A stretch of DNA of 64,000 nucleotides from Anaerolineaceae bacterium (GTDB taxonomy: Bacteria; Chloroflexota; Anaerolineae; Aggregatilineales; Phototrophicaceae). A program made the translations under genes and the position numbers. Each line of letters begins with the position of its first letter. The stretch's first letter is position 1. Below are positions 42,604-50,870 of the stretch, in pieces. Under the pieces are notes generated by a model. It saw only the letters and a program-made list of their open reading frames with translations. It was not told where the DNA came from and searched no databases. The stretch spans positions 806,001 through 870,000 of the forward strand of contig JACKCH010000011.1 of the NCBI GenBank assembly GCA_020634115.1, given 5' to 3'.

Positions 42604-43977
42604 ATGAGCGAGTCGGTTGAATCAACCCCGCAACAGTCTTATCAACCGCAGTGGGAACGTTCCACGCGAATCATGATGACTGTGTTTCTGATTATCGCCG
42701 GTGTCTATGCGCTGACACTGATTGGCTCGGTAGTGCAGATGCTGATTTTCGCCTTTCTGCTGGCCTTTATCATGTATTCCCCATCCCGATTTTTGAAACG
42801 GCGAATGCGGCTGCCCTGGGCGGCGTCAGTGGTGCTCATGTATATCATCCTGGTGATGATTATCTTAGGGGTCGTCCTCGTCATTCTGCCGCAGTTTGTC
42901 AACGGGGCGAACCGTATCGTGCTGGAAGTCCAACTGGCCTATGTAGACCTGCAAGCACGGCTGGAACAATACCAACCTGAAGATGGGATGGTGGATCTTT
43001 TGGGGCAGCAGGTGGACTTTAACTTCCTCATCCAGCCCGCCCGCGATTTTATCCTGGGAACGCAAAATGACATTCCCGATATAGCCGAACTGAATGGTGA
43101 TATACCGGTATCGCCAGAGGCTACCCCGGAACCAACAGCAGACTCCACACCCACTGCCGATACGACCAACACAACGCCTGAAAGCACAACCGGGGTGACA
43201 TCCGCGACGCCGCTGCCGATTGGCCTGTTAGAGTCGGTGGATTTCCAGCAACTCTTGAACGGCATTTTTAACGCCGCCGGAACGGTGACCGGAACCGTCA
43301 CTTCGGTGATTTCCAGCGTGACGGGCATATTCTCCACGCTGCTGTTGGCGCTGTTCATTTCCTTCCTGATTATGATTGACCTGCCGAAAACCCAGGATAG
43401 CCTGGAAAACTGGGTTCCCCTGGGGTATCGCCGGGAATACGTCCTGTTGATTTCCCGGCTGCATCGGGTATGGAGCGGGTTCTTCCGGGGACAAGTGACT
43501 ATCGGTGTGATTATCGGCATCCTCACCTGGATTCAGCTGACGCTGATGGGGGTTTCCGGCGCGCCGATACTGGCAGTTTTCACCGGAATTATCTCCCTGA
43601 TTCCCACATTAGGCGGGTTCATCGCCCTGGTTCCGCTGTCGGTAGTTCCCTTGCTGCAAGGGTCAAGTGTGTTTGTGGACATGCCCAATGGCCTGTTCAT
43701 GCTGCTGGTGATCGGTATCAACTTGCTCATCTCCCAGGTGATCTGGAGCGTGGTTGCACCCTCTATCCTGGGGGACATTCTGGATTTACCACTGCCGATC
43801 ATCATCGTCGGCGTGTTTATTGGCGCGGCGGTAGGCGGCGTGCTGGGGGCGTTCCTGGTTGCGCCAATCATGAGTACCATTCGCATTATCGTTTTCTACG
43901 TCATTCGCAAAATCGCACAGCAAGACCCGTTCCCCGGCCTGGAACCCTCGCCGGATTTTGGCCGGGTACTGGATTGA
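42604..43977 (+). CDS. AI-2E family transporter (TqsA/YdiK-like membrane protein)
   Basis: The 457-residue protein has the PerM/AI-2E topology: two or three N-terminal spans (about residues 20-105), an amphipathic middle, and five C-terminal spans with GVSGAPILAVFTGIISLIPTLGGFIALVPLSVVPL and DLPLPIIIVGVFIGAAVGGVLGAFLVAP. A Thr/Pro/Ser-rich low-complexity stretch (about 173-205) interrupts the loop and is not part of the standard family. Members export autoinducer-2 or act as Na+/H+ antiporters; this one is undefined. I prefer the ATG at 42604, eight bases after GAGAG; 42598 and the GTG at 42595 are alternatives. Confidence 0.88.
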   Translation: MSESVESTPQQSYQPQWERSTRIMMTVFLIIAGVYALTLIGSVVQMLIFAFLLAFIMYSPSRFLKRRMRLPWAASVVLMYIILVMIILGVVLVILPQFVNGANRIVLEVQLAYVDLQARLEQYQPEDGMVDLLGQQVDFNFLIQPARDFILGTQNDIPDIAELNGDIPVSPEATPEPTADSTPTADTTNTTPESTTGVTSATPLPIGLLESVDFQQLLNGIFNAAGTVTGTVTSVISSVTGIFSTLLLALFISFLIMIDLPKTQDSLENWVPLGYRREYVLLISRLHRVWSGFFRGQVTIGVIIGILTWIQLTLMGVSGAPILAVFTGIISLIPTLGGFIALVPLSVVPLLQGSSVFVDMPNGLFMLLVIGINLLISQVIWSVVAPSILGDILDLPLPIIIVGVFIGAAVGGVLGAFLVAPIMSTIRIIVFYVIRKIAQQDPFPGLEPSPDFGRVLD

Positions 43978-44022
43978 GTAGGTCTATTGGAATTGGAACA
44001 CACTAAAGGGTAGGGATGATCT

Positions 44023-44979
44023 ATGTTTGAAAATGCTACGCAGGTCAACCAGGGATTGGCAGGACAGCAGTATATTTCGACCGAAGAGATTTCAACGGTG
44101 ATGTTTCTGGCGCACCGGCTGAACAAGCCGCTGCTGGCGGAAGGCCCGGCAGGAGTCGGCAAAACCGAACTGGCGAAAGCCTGGGCGAAGGCCTGCGGAC
44201 GGCGTTTGATCCGGTTGCAGTGTTACGAAGGGCTGGACGAGAGCAAGGCGCTCTACGAGTGGGAATACGCCAAGCAGATGCTTTATACCCAACTGCTGCG
44301 CGACAAACTCAGCCAACTGCTGGCGCAGGCCAATACCCTGACCGAAGCCGCTGACCGGCTGGCGGCGGAGGACAATATCTTCTTCTCAGACCGTTTTCTG
44401 CTGGCCCGTCCACTGCTGCAAGCGATCACCTCCGAAGAACCGGTGGTGCTGCTGATTGATGAGATTGACCGCGCTGACGCCGAGTTTGAAGCGTTTCTGC
44501 TGGAAGTCCTGAGCGACTTTCAGGTCTCCGTGCCGGAATTGGGGACGATTACCGCCCGCCATATCCCGACGGTGGTGCTGACCAGCAACAACACCCGTGA
44601 GCTTTCCGAGGCGCTCAAGCGGCGCTGCCTCTACCTGTTCATTGACTACCCCGACTACGAGTCGGAATTGGGGATTGTGAAGATGCGCGTGCCGGAACTG
44701 CCCCAGAAACTCGCTCAACAGGCGGTTGAGGCAGTGCAAGCCTTACGTAAGCTGGATTTGAAGAAGAACCCCAGCGTTTCTGAAACGATTGATTGGGCGA
44801 AGGCGCTGCTGATGCTCAACGCCGACAGTCTGGATAAAAAGACGCTGGAAAATACGCTGACGGTACTGCTCAAGCATGAGAGCGACGTGCAAAAGGCGCG
44901 ACGGTTGCTGACCGAGAGCCGCGAAAACCCGCAGCGCCATCCCCCGGATGATATTGGTCGCAGGGGCTGGCGCAATTAA
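44023..44979 (+). CDS. MoxR-type AAA+ ATPase (CbbQ/NirQ-like)
   Basis: The 318-residue ATPase has Walker A GPAGVGKTEL (near residue 43), Walker B VVLLIDEIDRADAEFEAFLLEVLSD, sensor 1 VVLTSNNTRELSEALKRRCLY and Arg finger RRC. MoxR proteins are chaperones that insert cofactors or remodel partners, usually together with a VWA-domain protein; none follows here, because a strong terminator comes 21 bases after the stop. The insertion LRDKLSQLLAQANTLTEAADRL between Walker A and B is a MoxR-type helix. ATG 44023 follows AGGGATGATCT. Confidence 0.92.
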   Translation: MFENATQVNQGLAGQQYISTEEISTVMFLAHRLNKPLLAEGPAGVGKTELAKAWAKACGRRLIRLQCYEGLDESKALYEWEYAKQMLYTQLLRDKLSQLLAQANTLTEAADRLAAEDNIFFSDRFLLARPLLQAITSEEPVVLLIDEIDRADAEFEAFLLEVLSDFQVSVPELGTITARHIPTVVLTSNNTRELSEALKRRCLYLFIDYPDYESELGIVKMRVPELPQKLAQQAVEAVQALRKLDLKKNPSVSETIDWAKALLMLNADSLDKKTLENTLTVLLKHESDVQKARRLLTESRENPQRHPPDDIGRRGWRN

Positions 44980-45000
44980 GATCAGCTTATATGAATTGGG

Positions 45001-45032
45001 CGGGCTGGCTTTTGATGACCAGCCCGTTTTTT
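45001..45032 (+). terminator. Rho-independent terminator after the MoxR gene
   Basis: CGGGCTGG (45001-45008) pairs with CCAGCCCG (45019-45026), followed by six T. It lies 21 bases past the MoxR stop and cuts it off from any plus-strand partner. Confidence 0.85.
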
Positions 45033-45045
45033 GCGGTGCAGTAGC

Positions 45046-45321
45046 TTATTGTTCCTGCATATGATCCTTGTTAGTGGTGTTCTTCAGGACATAGCGGTAG
45101 GCATAATAAGCGAGAATCGCGACAACACTGACGATAATGGTGTACAGAATGGCTGTTCCCAGGAAATCCGTGATCGGTGGGACGGCTACGCCGCCGGTAT
45201 TGACGAAGCGCAACGCGGCATATGGTGCAAGTAAACTGATGAGAAATGTGACCGCGACGATTACAACCAGACCATAACGAAATAGCCGTAAACGTGCCTG
45301 AATATCCGATGGTTTAGTCAT
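45046..45321 (-). CDS. Small two-span membrane protein
   Basis: The 91-residue protein has membrane spans at about residues 16-40 and 55-75, with basic N- and C-terminal tails. GGGGG lies five to nine bases before the ATG on the minus strand, a good ribosome site. I do not recognise a family. It is convergent with the MoxR gene and separate from the pentapeptide gene. The sequence composition is that of a true membrane protein and not a shadow. Confidence 0.7.
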   Translation of the reverse strand: MTKPSDIQARLRLFRYGLVVIVAVTFLISLLAPYAALRFVNTGGVAVPPITDFLGTAILYTIIVSVVAILAYYAYRYVLKNTTNKDHMQEQ

Positions 45322-45506
45322 TAATGCCCCCTGTTTGGTCTTTCTGTATTTACGTTTATTCCATGCAAAATCTATTATCCGCCGCGTGTCGGGTAAAAGT
45401 CAACTTACTATATTATTACAGTATTATTTATGCCATGTGGGATTTAACTGAAAAAGACTGTGAAATCGTTTCCTCATTCCAGCGGTCTGGATTGTACAAA
45501 GGGAAA

Positions 45507-45524
45507 GGCGGGTTATAGCCCGCC
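45507..45524. terminator. Short hairpin downstream of the pentapeptide gene
   Basis: GGCGGG and CCCGCC (6-bp arms, 6-base loop) lie 36 bases after the minus-strand pentapeptide stop, followed on that strand by TTTCCCTTT. It is a weak terminator candidate. The rest of 45322-45559 shows no gene. Confidence 0.45.
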
Positions 45525-45559
45525 TTCGTTGTTGAGGAAAAGGGGTGTTTGGTGAGTCT

Positions 45560-46780
45560 CTACCCGCGCATCCCCACCGCCCCGAACTGGCTCAGGTCGG
45601 CTTCTGGTTGGTAAATGCTGCCATCCGGCAGGATGGCCTCGTGCAGATTAGCATCGCGCAGGTTGGTGTCCGTTAAGTTCGCGCCGCTCAGGTTCGCACC
45701 CGCCAGATTTGCATCCCGCAGGCTGGCACTGCTGAGGTCTGCGCCGCTCAGGTTGGCCTGGCTCAGGTTGGCTTCGCGCAGATCAGCATCGGTCAGGTTC
45801 GCGCCGCTCAGGTTCGCGCCCATAAGATTGGCTTCACGTAGCCCGGCACTCGTCAAATCCGCACCGCTCAGATTAGCAGTACTCAAATCGGCATCGCCCA
45901 GGCTGGCATCAATCAGGGTCGCCCCACCCAGATTCGCGGAACGCAGGTCGGCGTCGCTCAGGTTGGCGCTTGTCAGGTCGGCGTTTTCCAGGTTTGCCGA
46001 GTCCATCTGCGCGTCACTGAGGTTGGCATCAACAAGGGTCGCCCTTTGCAGGTTTACACCGGTCATCTGGGCATCACTCAGGTTGACGTTGTCCATCACC
46101 GCCTCGGACAGGTTCGCGCCGGTCATTTCCGTATCGCTCAAGTTGGCGTCAGTGAGGGTCGCCCCGCGCAGGTTCGTGCCGGTCAAAACGGTATTACCCA
46201 GGTTCGCCCCGGTCAGGTCTTTCCCGCTCAAGTCCCTGCCGGAAAGATCAGCATCCTGGAGATTCATATCGTGCAGGTCATCGTCGTCATCTAGCGTAAT
46301 CGTCACCTTACGTTTGGCTTTTCCCCTGGCATGGCGGTCCCCCGCATCAATATCCAGGTCGAAGTCAATGTTGGTGAGGGCCTTGCGCAGGGCGTCTTTG
46401 GTCGTCATCATGATGCGATCCCGCAGTTCGCGTCCCAGTTCCTTAATCTCCTGCACCTCGTCGGTGGAGTCGGCCACACGCGGCGCCCGCACCATGCCTT
46501 CCAGGTAGTTGACAAGCTGGCTGGCGGCCAGATGCACCTGCCCGATTTTCTCGCGGTCATCGGCGGTATCCGGCACTTCCAGGTTGAGCGATTCGGTCAC
46601 ATAGTAATCATCCGGCAGCAGTTCCGCGATCCGCCTGTGCAACCCGCGATAGCTCTTGACGGCCATCTCGCCCGCGCCGCCGTAGTTCTCCATGTGCAGG
46701 TTGCGCTCAACGGAGTCGGCCAGCGCCCGCAGCGCCGGGAGCAATTGGCGAACGGTTTTCTGGGATTCCTGGTCTAACAT
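45560..46780 (-). CDS. Pentapeptide-repeat protein with helical N-terminal domain
   Basis: The 406-residue protein has a helical N-terminal domain of about 150 residues, a charged segment (KRKVTITLDDDDDLHDMNLQD) and then some 40 pentapeptide repeats (A(D/N)L(S/T)-x, residues 175-385) forming a right-handed quadrilateral beta-helix. Related proteins mimic DNA (gyrase protection) or serve as scaffolds; no gyrase-like acidic pattern is strong enough to assign. I use the ATG at 46780, eight bases after GGAGG; the ATG at 46786 lies only two bases away. The repeats make the antisense strand appear open over nearly 900 bases. Confidence 0.88.
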   Translation of the reverse strand: MLDQESQKTVRQLLPALRALADSVERNLHMENYGGAGEMAVKSYRGLHRRIAELLPDDYYVTESLNLEVPDTADDREKIGQVHLAASQLVNYLEGMVRAPRVADSTDEVQEIKELGRELRDRIMMTTKDALRKALTNIDFDLDIDAGDRHARGKAKRKVTITLDDDDDLHDMNLQDADLSGRDLSGKDLTGANLGNTVLTGTNLRGATLTDANLSDTEMTGANLSEAVMDNVNLSDAQMTGVNLQRATLVDANLSDAQMDSANLENADLTSANLSDADLRSANLGGATLIDASLGDADLSTANLSGADLTSAGLREANLMGANLSGANLTDADLREANLSQANLSGADLSSASLRDANLAGANLSGANLTDTNLRDANLHEAILPDGSIYQPEADLSQFGAVGMRG

Positions 46781-46878
46781 GTGCATATCCTCCTTCGGGA
46801 TGTCATTTGTTGGTTATGTTGGGTTGCTAGGGTGAAACCGTGAATTGACTGCAAAACATGCACATTCAATAGGTTTCC

Positions 46879-46906
46879 GTAGGGGCGCACGGCTGTGCGC
46901 CCCTAC
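46879..46906. repeat. REP-like perfect palindrome, 12-bp arms
   Basis: GTAGGGGCGCAC and GTGCGCCCCTAC are separated by GGCT. It lies between two minus-strand genes with no T-run, and looks like a chromosomal REP element similar in design to 27295-27318. Confidence 0.65.
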
Positions 46907-46944
46907 AAGGTTGCATTTTACAGCGACCCTATCCACCGCACTTG

Positions 46945-47193
46945 TTACCGGATTAAATTCTCAACCGGCATAAAAGGTGCCGCCGGGTGCAAGGGCGTTT
47001 TCGCCGCGTAACGGGTCTTAAGCCTGGTCCCGGAGACGATCATGATCTCCCCAAGATTCGCCAGCAACCGCCGGTAGTGGGTCACTTGATAGACCATCAT
47101 CTGCGTCACGATCCGCTGCTTCTCCGATTCGGCTTGCAGCGTCCGCTGCCTGTGTCGCGCTTGGGCGACCATATCCTGATAATTCAGGTTCAT
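46945..47193 (-). CDS. Small hypothetical protein overlapping the sigma factor gene
   Basis: The 82-residue protein (MNLNYQDMVAQARHRQRTLQ...) is helical and basic, with a conserved-looking segment IVTQMMVYQVTHYRRLL. The start at 47193 has a strong ribosome site, GGAGAGGGG, seven bases upstream. It overlaps the final 176 bases of the ECF sigma frame in another frame on the same strand. Because sigma-70 region 4 ends well before the overlap, this small gene may be real and the sigma tail incidental, or both may be used. A co-transcribed small protein could modulate the sigma factor, as anti-sigma factors do, but it has no membrane span. Confidence 0.6.
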   Translation of the reverse strand: MNLNYQDMVAQARHRQRTLQAESEKQRIVTQMMVYQVTHYRRLLANLGEIMIVSGTRLKTRYAAKTPLHPAAPFMPVENLIR

Positions 47194-47797
47194 GTTGTTT
47201 CCCCTCTCCAAATTCATCATCCAGCAGGGCTAACGTATCCGGGTGAATCAACTGGCGCAGTGTTTTCTTGGCGTAAAACAACCGCGATTTCACCGTGCCG
47301 ATACTCGTATTCATCGCCGCCGCGATTTCGGAATACGAAAGATCATGCTCGGTGTACAGGATGAGCGTCTGGCGCTGGTTTTCCGGTAGGCGGTCTATCG
47401 CCTCTTGCACTTCCAGGTGGAGCAGCAGCCAGTGTGCCATTTCCTCGGGTGTCTGCGCGGTGGGTGCGACCTGGGCCGAAACCCACGTCTCCACTGGCTC
47501 ATCGTCCAGCGAAAGCAGGTCGTAGCGTCCCTGCCGTCGCAGTTCGTCGTAACAGCGGTTACGGACGATGCGAAACAGGTATGGGCGCAGCTTGTTGAGC
47601 GGGTGAACTCTGTTCCGATTCACATAGAGCGATAGGAACGAATCCTGAATAATGTCATCTACCGCGTCACGCCCGCCGATGAGCCGCCAGATAAAGCGCC
47701 GCACTTCCGGCTCCAGGCGCTGCTGAAGCTGGCCGAAGGCGTCATCGTCCCCGGCTTGCGCTTTCCGCAACAACCTGCTTTCCGACTGGCTTGCCAC
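47018..47797 (-). CDS. ECF-type RNA polymerase sigma factor
   Basis: The protein has region 2 (LLRKAQAGDDDAFGQLQQRLEPEVRRFIWRLIGGRDAVDDIIQDSFLSLYVN, about residues 10-60) and region 4 with helix-turn-helix (LPENQRQTLILYTEHDLSYSEIAAAMNTSIGTVKSRLFYAKKTLRQ, about 135-185). The frame runs about 75 residues further with a composition expected of an overlap, so the functional protein may end near the small gene start. AAGGAG lies ten bases before the GTG at 47797, which I prefer over the GTG at 47818 that gives no better spacing. No anti-sigma membrane partner is adjacent. It is in tandem with the small gene and upstream of the pentapeptide gene. Confidence 0.85.
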   Translation of the reverse strand: MASQSESRLLRKAQAGDDDAFGQLQQRLEPEVRRFIWRLIGGRDAVDDIIQDSFLSLYVNRNRVHPLNKLRPYLFRIVRNRCYDELRRQGRYDLLSLDDEPVETWVSAQVAPTAQTPEEMAHWLLLHLEVQEAIDRLPENQRQTLILYTEHDLSYSEIAAAMNTSIGTVKSRLFYAKKTLRQLIHPDTLALLDDEFGEGKQHEPELSGYGRPSATQAADAASRIGEAADRDADDGLSSDPLPAVAGESWGDHDRLRDQA

Positions 47798-48045
47798 AAT
47801 GCGTCTGCTCCTTGTCACCCCTACTAACGTGTAGTGGAGAAGGAATGTTCAAAACTGGTGAATCATTCGACCAAAGCGGCGTGGTGAGGGGGCAAAGGTG
47901 GCCGAACAGGAATGCTGTTGGCTCTATTGTAGCGGGAATGTGGCTTTTATTGTGATCGGTACTTGGGATGAGGATGTATACAGCATCAATTGACCGGTTG
48001 GGACGGCGTAAAAATGGCTCATCACCGGCTGAACGTGTGCGCATA

Positions 48046-48084
48046 ACAAAATCGGCGCAGAAACACTTTCATGCCCCTGCGCCG
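48046..48084 (-). terminator. Terminator of the thioredoxin/CcdA operon
   Basis: On the minus strand an 8-bp stem CGGCGCAG/CTGCGCCG (plus-strand arms 48053-48060 and 48077-48084) is followed by ATTTTGTT. It lies 27 bases after the CcdA stop. The remaining 47798-48045 holds no supported gene. Confidence 0.7.
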
Positions 48085-48110
48085 TTCACTCGTGTACATT
48101 AACTTAGAGA

Positions 48111-48896
48111 CTAGCTTGCCGCCCCCCGTTCTTCTCCCTGGTAGGTGATGTACCCCACCACGACAGCGACCACCGCCACCGCCAGCCAGTAGATCAGCCA
48201 GCCATTCGGCCCCAGCAGGTCGTCGGAACCGGTGTAATTGGGCAGCAGTTCGGTCAGCACGCCGAAGATACCCACCGCCACCAGTAGGATACCGGACGCC
48301 CGGTTGAGCAGCAGGTGATGGCGTGTCAACCAGCCGATCAGCCGCCGCTGTACCGGCAGCGCCACCAGCGGCAGCAGCGCCAGCGGCCAGCCAAACCCCA
48401 GCCCGAACGCCAGGAAATACAGCAGCCCATTAATCAGTTCGCCGGTATTGCCCGCACCCAATGAAAAGGCGCTCAGGATGATCGGCCCGGTGCAGGGCAA
48501 CGTCATCGGCCCGAAGAACAGCCCATAGACATAGGCCGTAACGTAGGGATTCCGTAACACAGGCGCTTGCGCGGTGGAAAACTTTGTAAACGGGTTTTTA
48601 TCCAGCAGCATCAGCACGCCCAGCAGGATCACCACGCCGTATATGATCGGCAGCAGCAGGGAAAGCGCGTCCCCGAAGGACTGCTGCAAGACATACAGGA
48701 TGAACCCGACGAGCGTCATCATCGTGAGAACACCCGCCAGCACCAACACGCCAAGCCAGGCTGTCGCCCGGTGGGAACGCTCGTTCTGAGCATTCCCGGC
48801 CAGGAAAGCGATCAGCCCTGGATACAGCGGCAGCAGGCAGGCGTTCGTCAGAATCGCGGCGTTGCCCAGGCTGAAGGCGGTCAGAAGTTCCTGCAT
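48111..48896 (-). CDS. ccdA: CcdA/DsbD-like membrane protein (thiol-disulfide electron carrier)
   Basis: The 261-residue protein has six membrane spans and the two CcdA cysteine motifs (TNACLLPLYPGLIAFL near residue 17 and LPCTGPIILSAF near 125) that carry electrons across the membrane from cytoplasmic thioredoxin to exported thiol proteins. An alternative start at 48950 would overlap the upstream gene; the ATG at 48896 is one base after its stop. A C-terminal extra span follows (LIYWLAVAVVAVVVGYITY). Its partner is the thioredoxin-like lipoprotein encoded just upstream, so together they probably reduce disulfides outside the cytoplasm, for example for cytochrome c maturation. Confidence 0.9.
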   Translation of the reverse strand: MQELLTAFSLGNAAILTNACLLPLYPGLIAFLAGNAQNERSHRATAWLGVLVLAGVLTMMTLVGFILYVLQQSFGDALSLLLPIIYGVVILLGVLMLLDKNPFTKFSTAQAPVLRNPYVTAYVYGLFFGPMTLPCTGPIILSAFSLGAGNTGELINGLLYFLAFGLGFGWPLALLPLVALPVQRRLIGWLTRHHLLLNRASGILLVAVGIFGVLTELLPNYTGSDDLLGPNGWLIYWLAVAVVAVVVGYITYQGEERGAAS

Positions 48897-48897
48897 A

Positions 48898-49641
48898 TCA
48901 AGCACCCATCGCGTCGCTGATCTGCTGTAACAGGGTATCCGTGCCTTCAAAACCCGTGTGCAGCGCCGAAAGTGTCCCAGTCGGGCTGATGATGAAATGC
49001 GGCGTGGACGGCGGTGTAATCACCCCGCGCCCGTAGTCCGATGTCAGACCCGCCGTGAGTTCGGTGGAAGCGACAGCGAAGACCCACTCCCAGCCCTGCT
49101 GGTCGGCGTAATCCGCCAATACCTGGTCGCTCACGTTTTCGGCCACGCTGAAGGAGACGAAAACCACATTATCCGAACTAAGCTGCTCGTATGCCGGGCG
49201 GACGTTCGTCCCCAGTTGGCGGCGGCAGTTGGTACACCAGGTCGCCATCGGTTCAACAAATACGGTTTTCCCGGCGAAGTCGGCCAGGGTGAAAGTTTCC
49301 CCGGTGCGTGCATTGGTGATCGGCAGGCTCGCCCAGTCCGGGCCGTTATAGGCGACGGCGGACGACATAGCGGATTCTTCGGTAGCGTCCATCATCGGCT
49401 CTTCAGTGGACTCCATCATGGCCTCGTCAGTGGATTCCATCATCGGCTCTTCGGTACTGTCCATCATCGCCTCATCGGTGGATTCCATCATCGGCTCTTC
49501 AGTACTGTCCATCATCGCCTCATCAGTGGACTCCATCGTCGGCTCAGTGGTTGGCGCGGCGGTAGGCGTCGATTGGGCGGCAGGGGAACAGGCGGCCAGT
49601 GCCAGCAGCAGAATTGAAGCTATGGTCAGGTAACGTTTCAT
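48898..49641 (-). CDS. Thioredoxin-like (TlpA) lipoprotein with Met-rich acidic repeats
   Basis: A 247-residue lipoprotein: signal peptide with lipobox LLLALAAC (Cys18), a low-complexity linker with three perfect or near-perfect 16-residue repeats (MESTDEAMMDSTEEPM, residues 36-83), then a TlpA/ResA thioredoxin fold (about 100-245) with active site WCTNCRRQ. It would be tethered outside the membrane and reduced by the CcdA protein encoded one base downstream. GAGGAG lies a few bases before the ATG at 49641; the longer upstream frame lacks a signal peptide. The Met/Asp/Glu repeats could bind metal such as copper, or act as spacer; this is inference. Confidence 0.9.
   Translation of the reverse strand: MKRYLTIASILLLALAACSPAAQSTPTAAPTTEPTMESTDEAMMDSTEEPMMESTDEAMMDSTEEPMMESTDEAMMESTEEPMMDATEESAMSSAVAYNGPDWASLPITNARTGETFTLADFAGKTVFVEPMATWCTNCRRQLGTNVRPAYEQLSSDNVVFVSFSVAENVSDQVLADYADQQGWEWVFAVASTELTAGLTSDYGRGVITPPSTPHFIISPTGTLSALHTGFEGTDTLLQQISDAMGA
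49393..49536 (-). repeat. Three tandem 48-bp repeats inside the thioredoxin lipoprotein gene
   Basis: The repeats encode 16-residue units alternating Met-Met pairs with Ser-Thr-Asp/Glu-Glu. They are near identical at nucleotide level, so copy number is likely to vary between strains by slippage or unequal crossing-over. Confidence 0.85.
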
Positions 49642-49885
49642 GTGTGACTCCTCGCGTTTGTGTGTGGGGGTAGTATAATCTGGGCGTGAAATGGTTTCCC
49701 TCATGGCGAAAGGACACCATCGTCCCTTCCTTGTGTTCAATTATGGGGGAAAAACTTACGTCGGTCTTATGACAGCATGAGTGATTCATGAGTGACTGTT
49801 TCGGCCTTTATGCAGACGGGGATCTAAGCAAAGGGCGTAACCGCGCGACATTTATTCTGAAGCAGCGGTGCAATGGGGAATACGC

Positions 49886-50602
<717 letters not shown>

Positions 50603-50671
50603 GGAATTCACCGGATTGCCATCCAGTTAAGCCTTGATTTGGGTTGGATGCGATCATACACAGTATTTTCC

Positions 50672-50782
50672 CAGGGGAGGGGCATGATAAGAACCTGTCT
50701 GAAAATTCGGGATTTTTCCCGTAAGGGTATGATGCATCATGCCCCTCCCCTGCGATGACACATGAATATTCAGACGGCTTCT
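50672..50782. repeat. Interleaved pair of inverted repeats
   Basis: A 17-bp perfect inverted repeat (CAGGGGAGGGGCATGAT, 50672-50688; complement at 50736-50752) is interleaved with a second imperfect one (50690-50708 and 50764-50782, 16 of 19 match), so the order is A-B-A'-B'. Between them CGGGA-TTTT-TCCCG forms a small hairpin. It lies in the 268-base gap between the response regulator and the DUF4231-like gene and could be a pseudoknot-capable RNA, a decayed element or two overlapping elements. Confidence 0.55.
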
Positions 50783-50870
50783 AAGGCTTGCGGCGGGATT
50801 CGACTGCGGCGGCGCAAATTCGTTATATACTGGTCGTAGAGAACTGTCGGAGTATGGAGCGTATCCGATT

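Noticed and set aside
45615..46508. 297-codon plus-strand frame, Ser/Arg/Leu/Ala rich
   Set aside because: It is the antisense of the pentapeptide repeats, which keep all frames open because of their regular codon pattern.
47742..48044. 100-codon minus-strand frame upstream of the sigma factor
   Set aside because: It overlaps the sigma factor start in another frame, lacks a ribosome site and has no recognisable composition.
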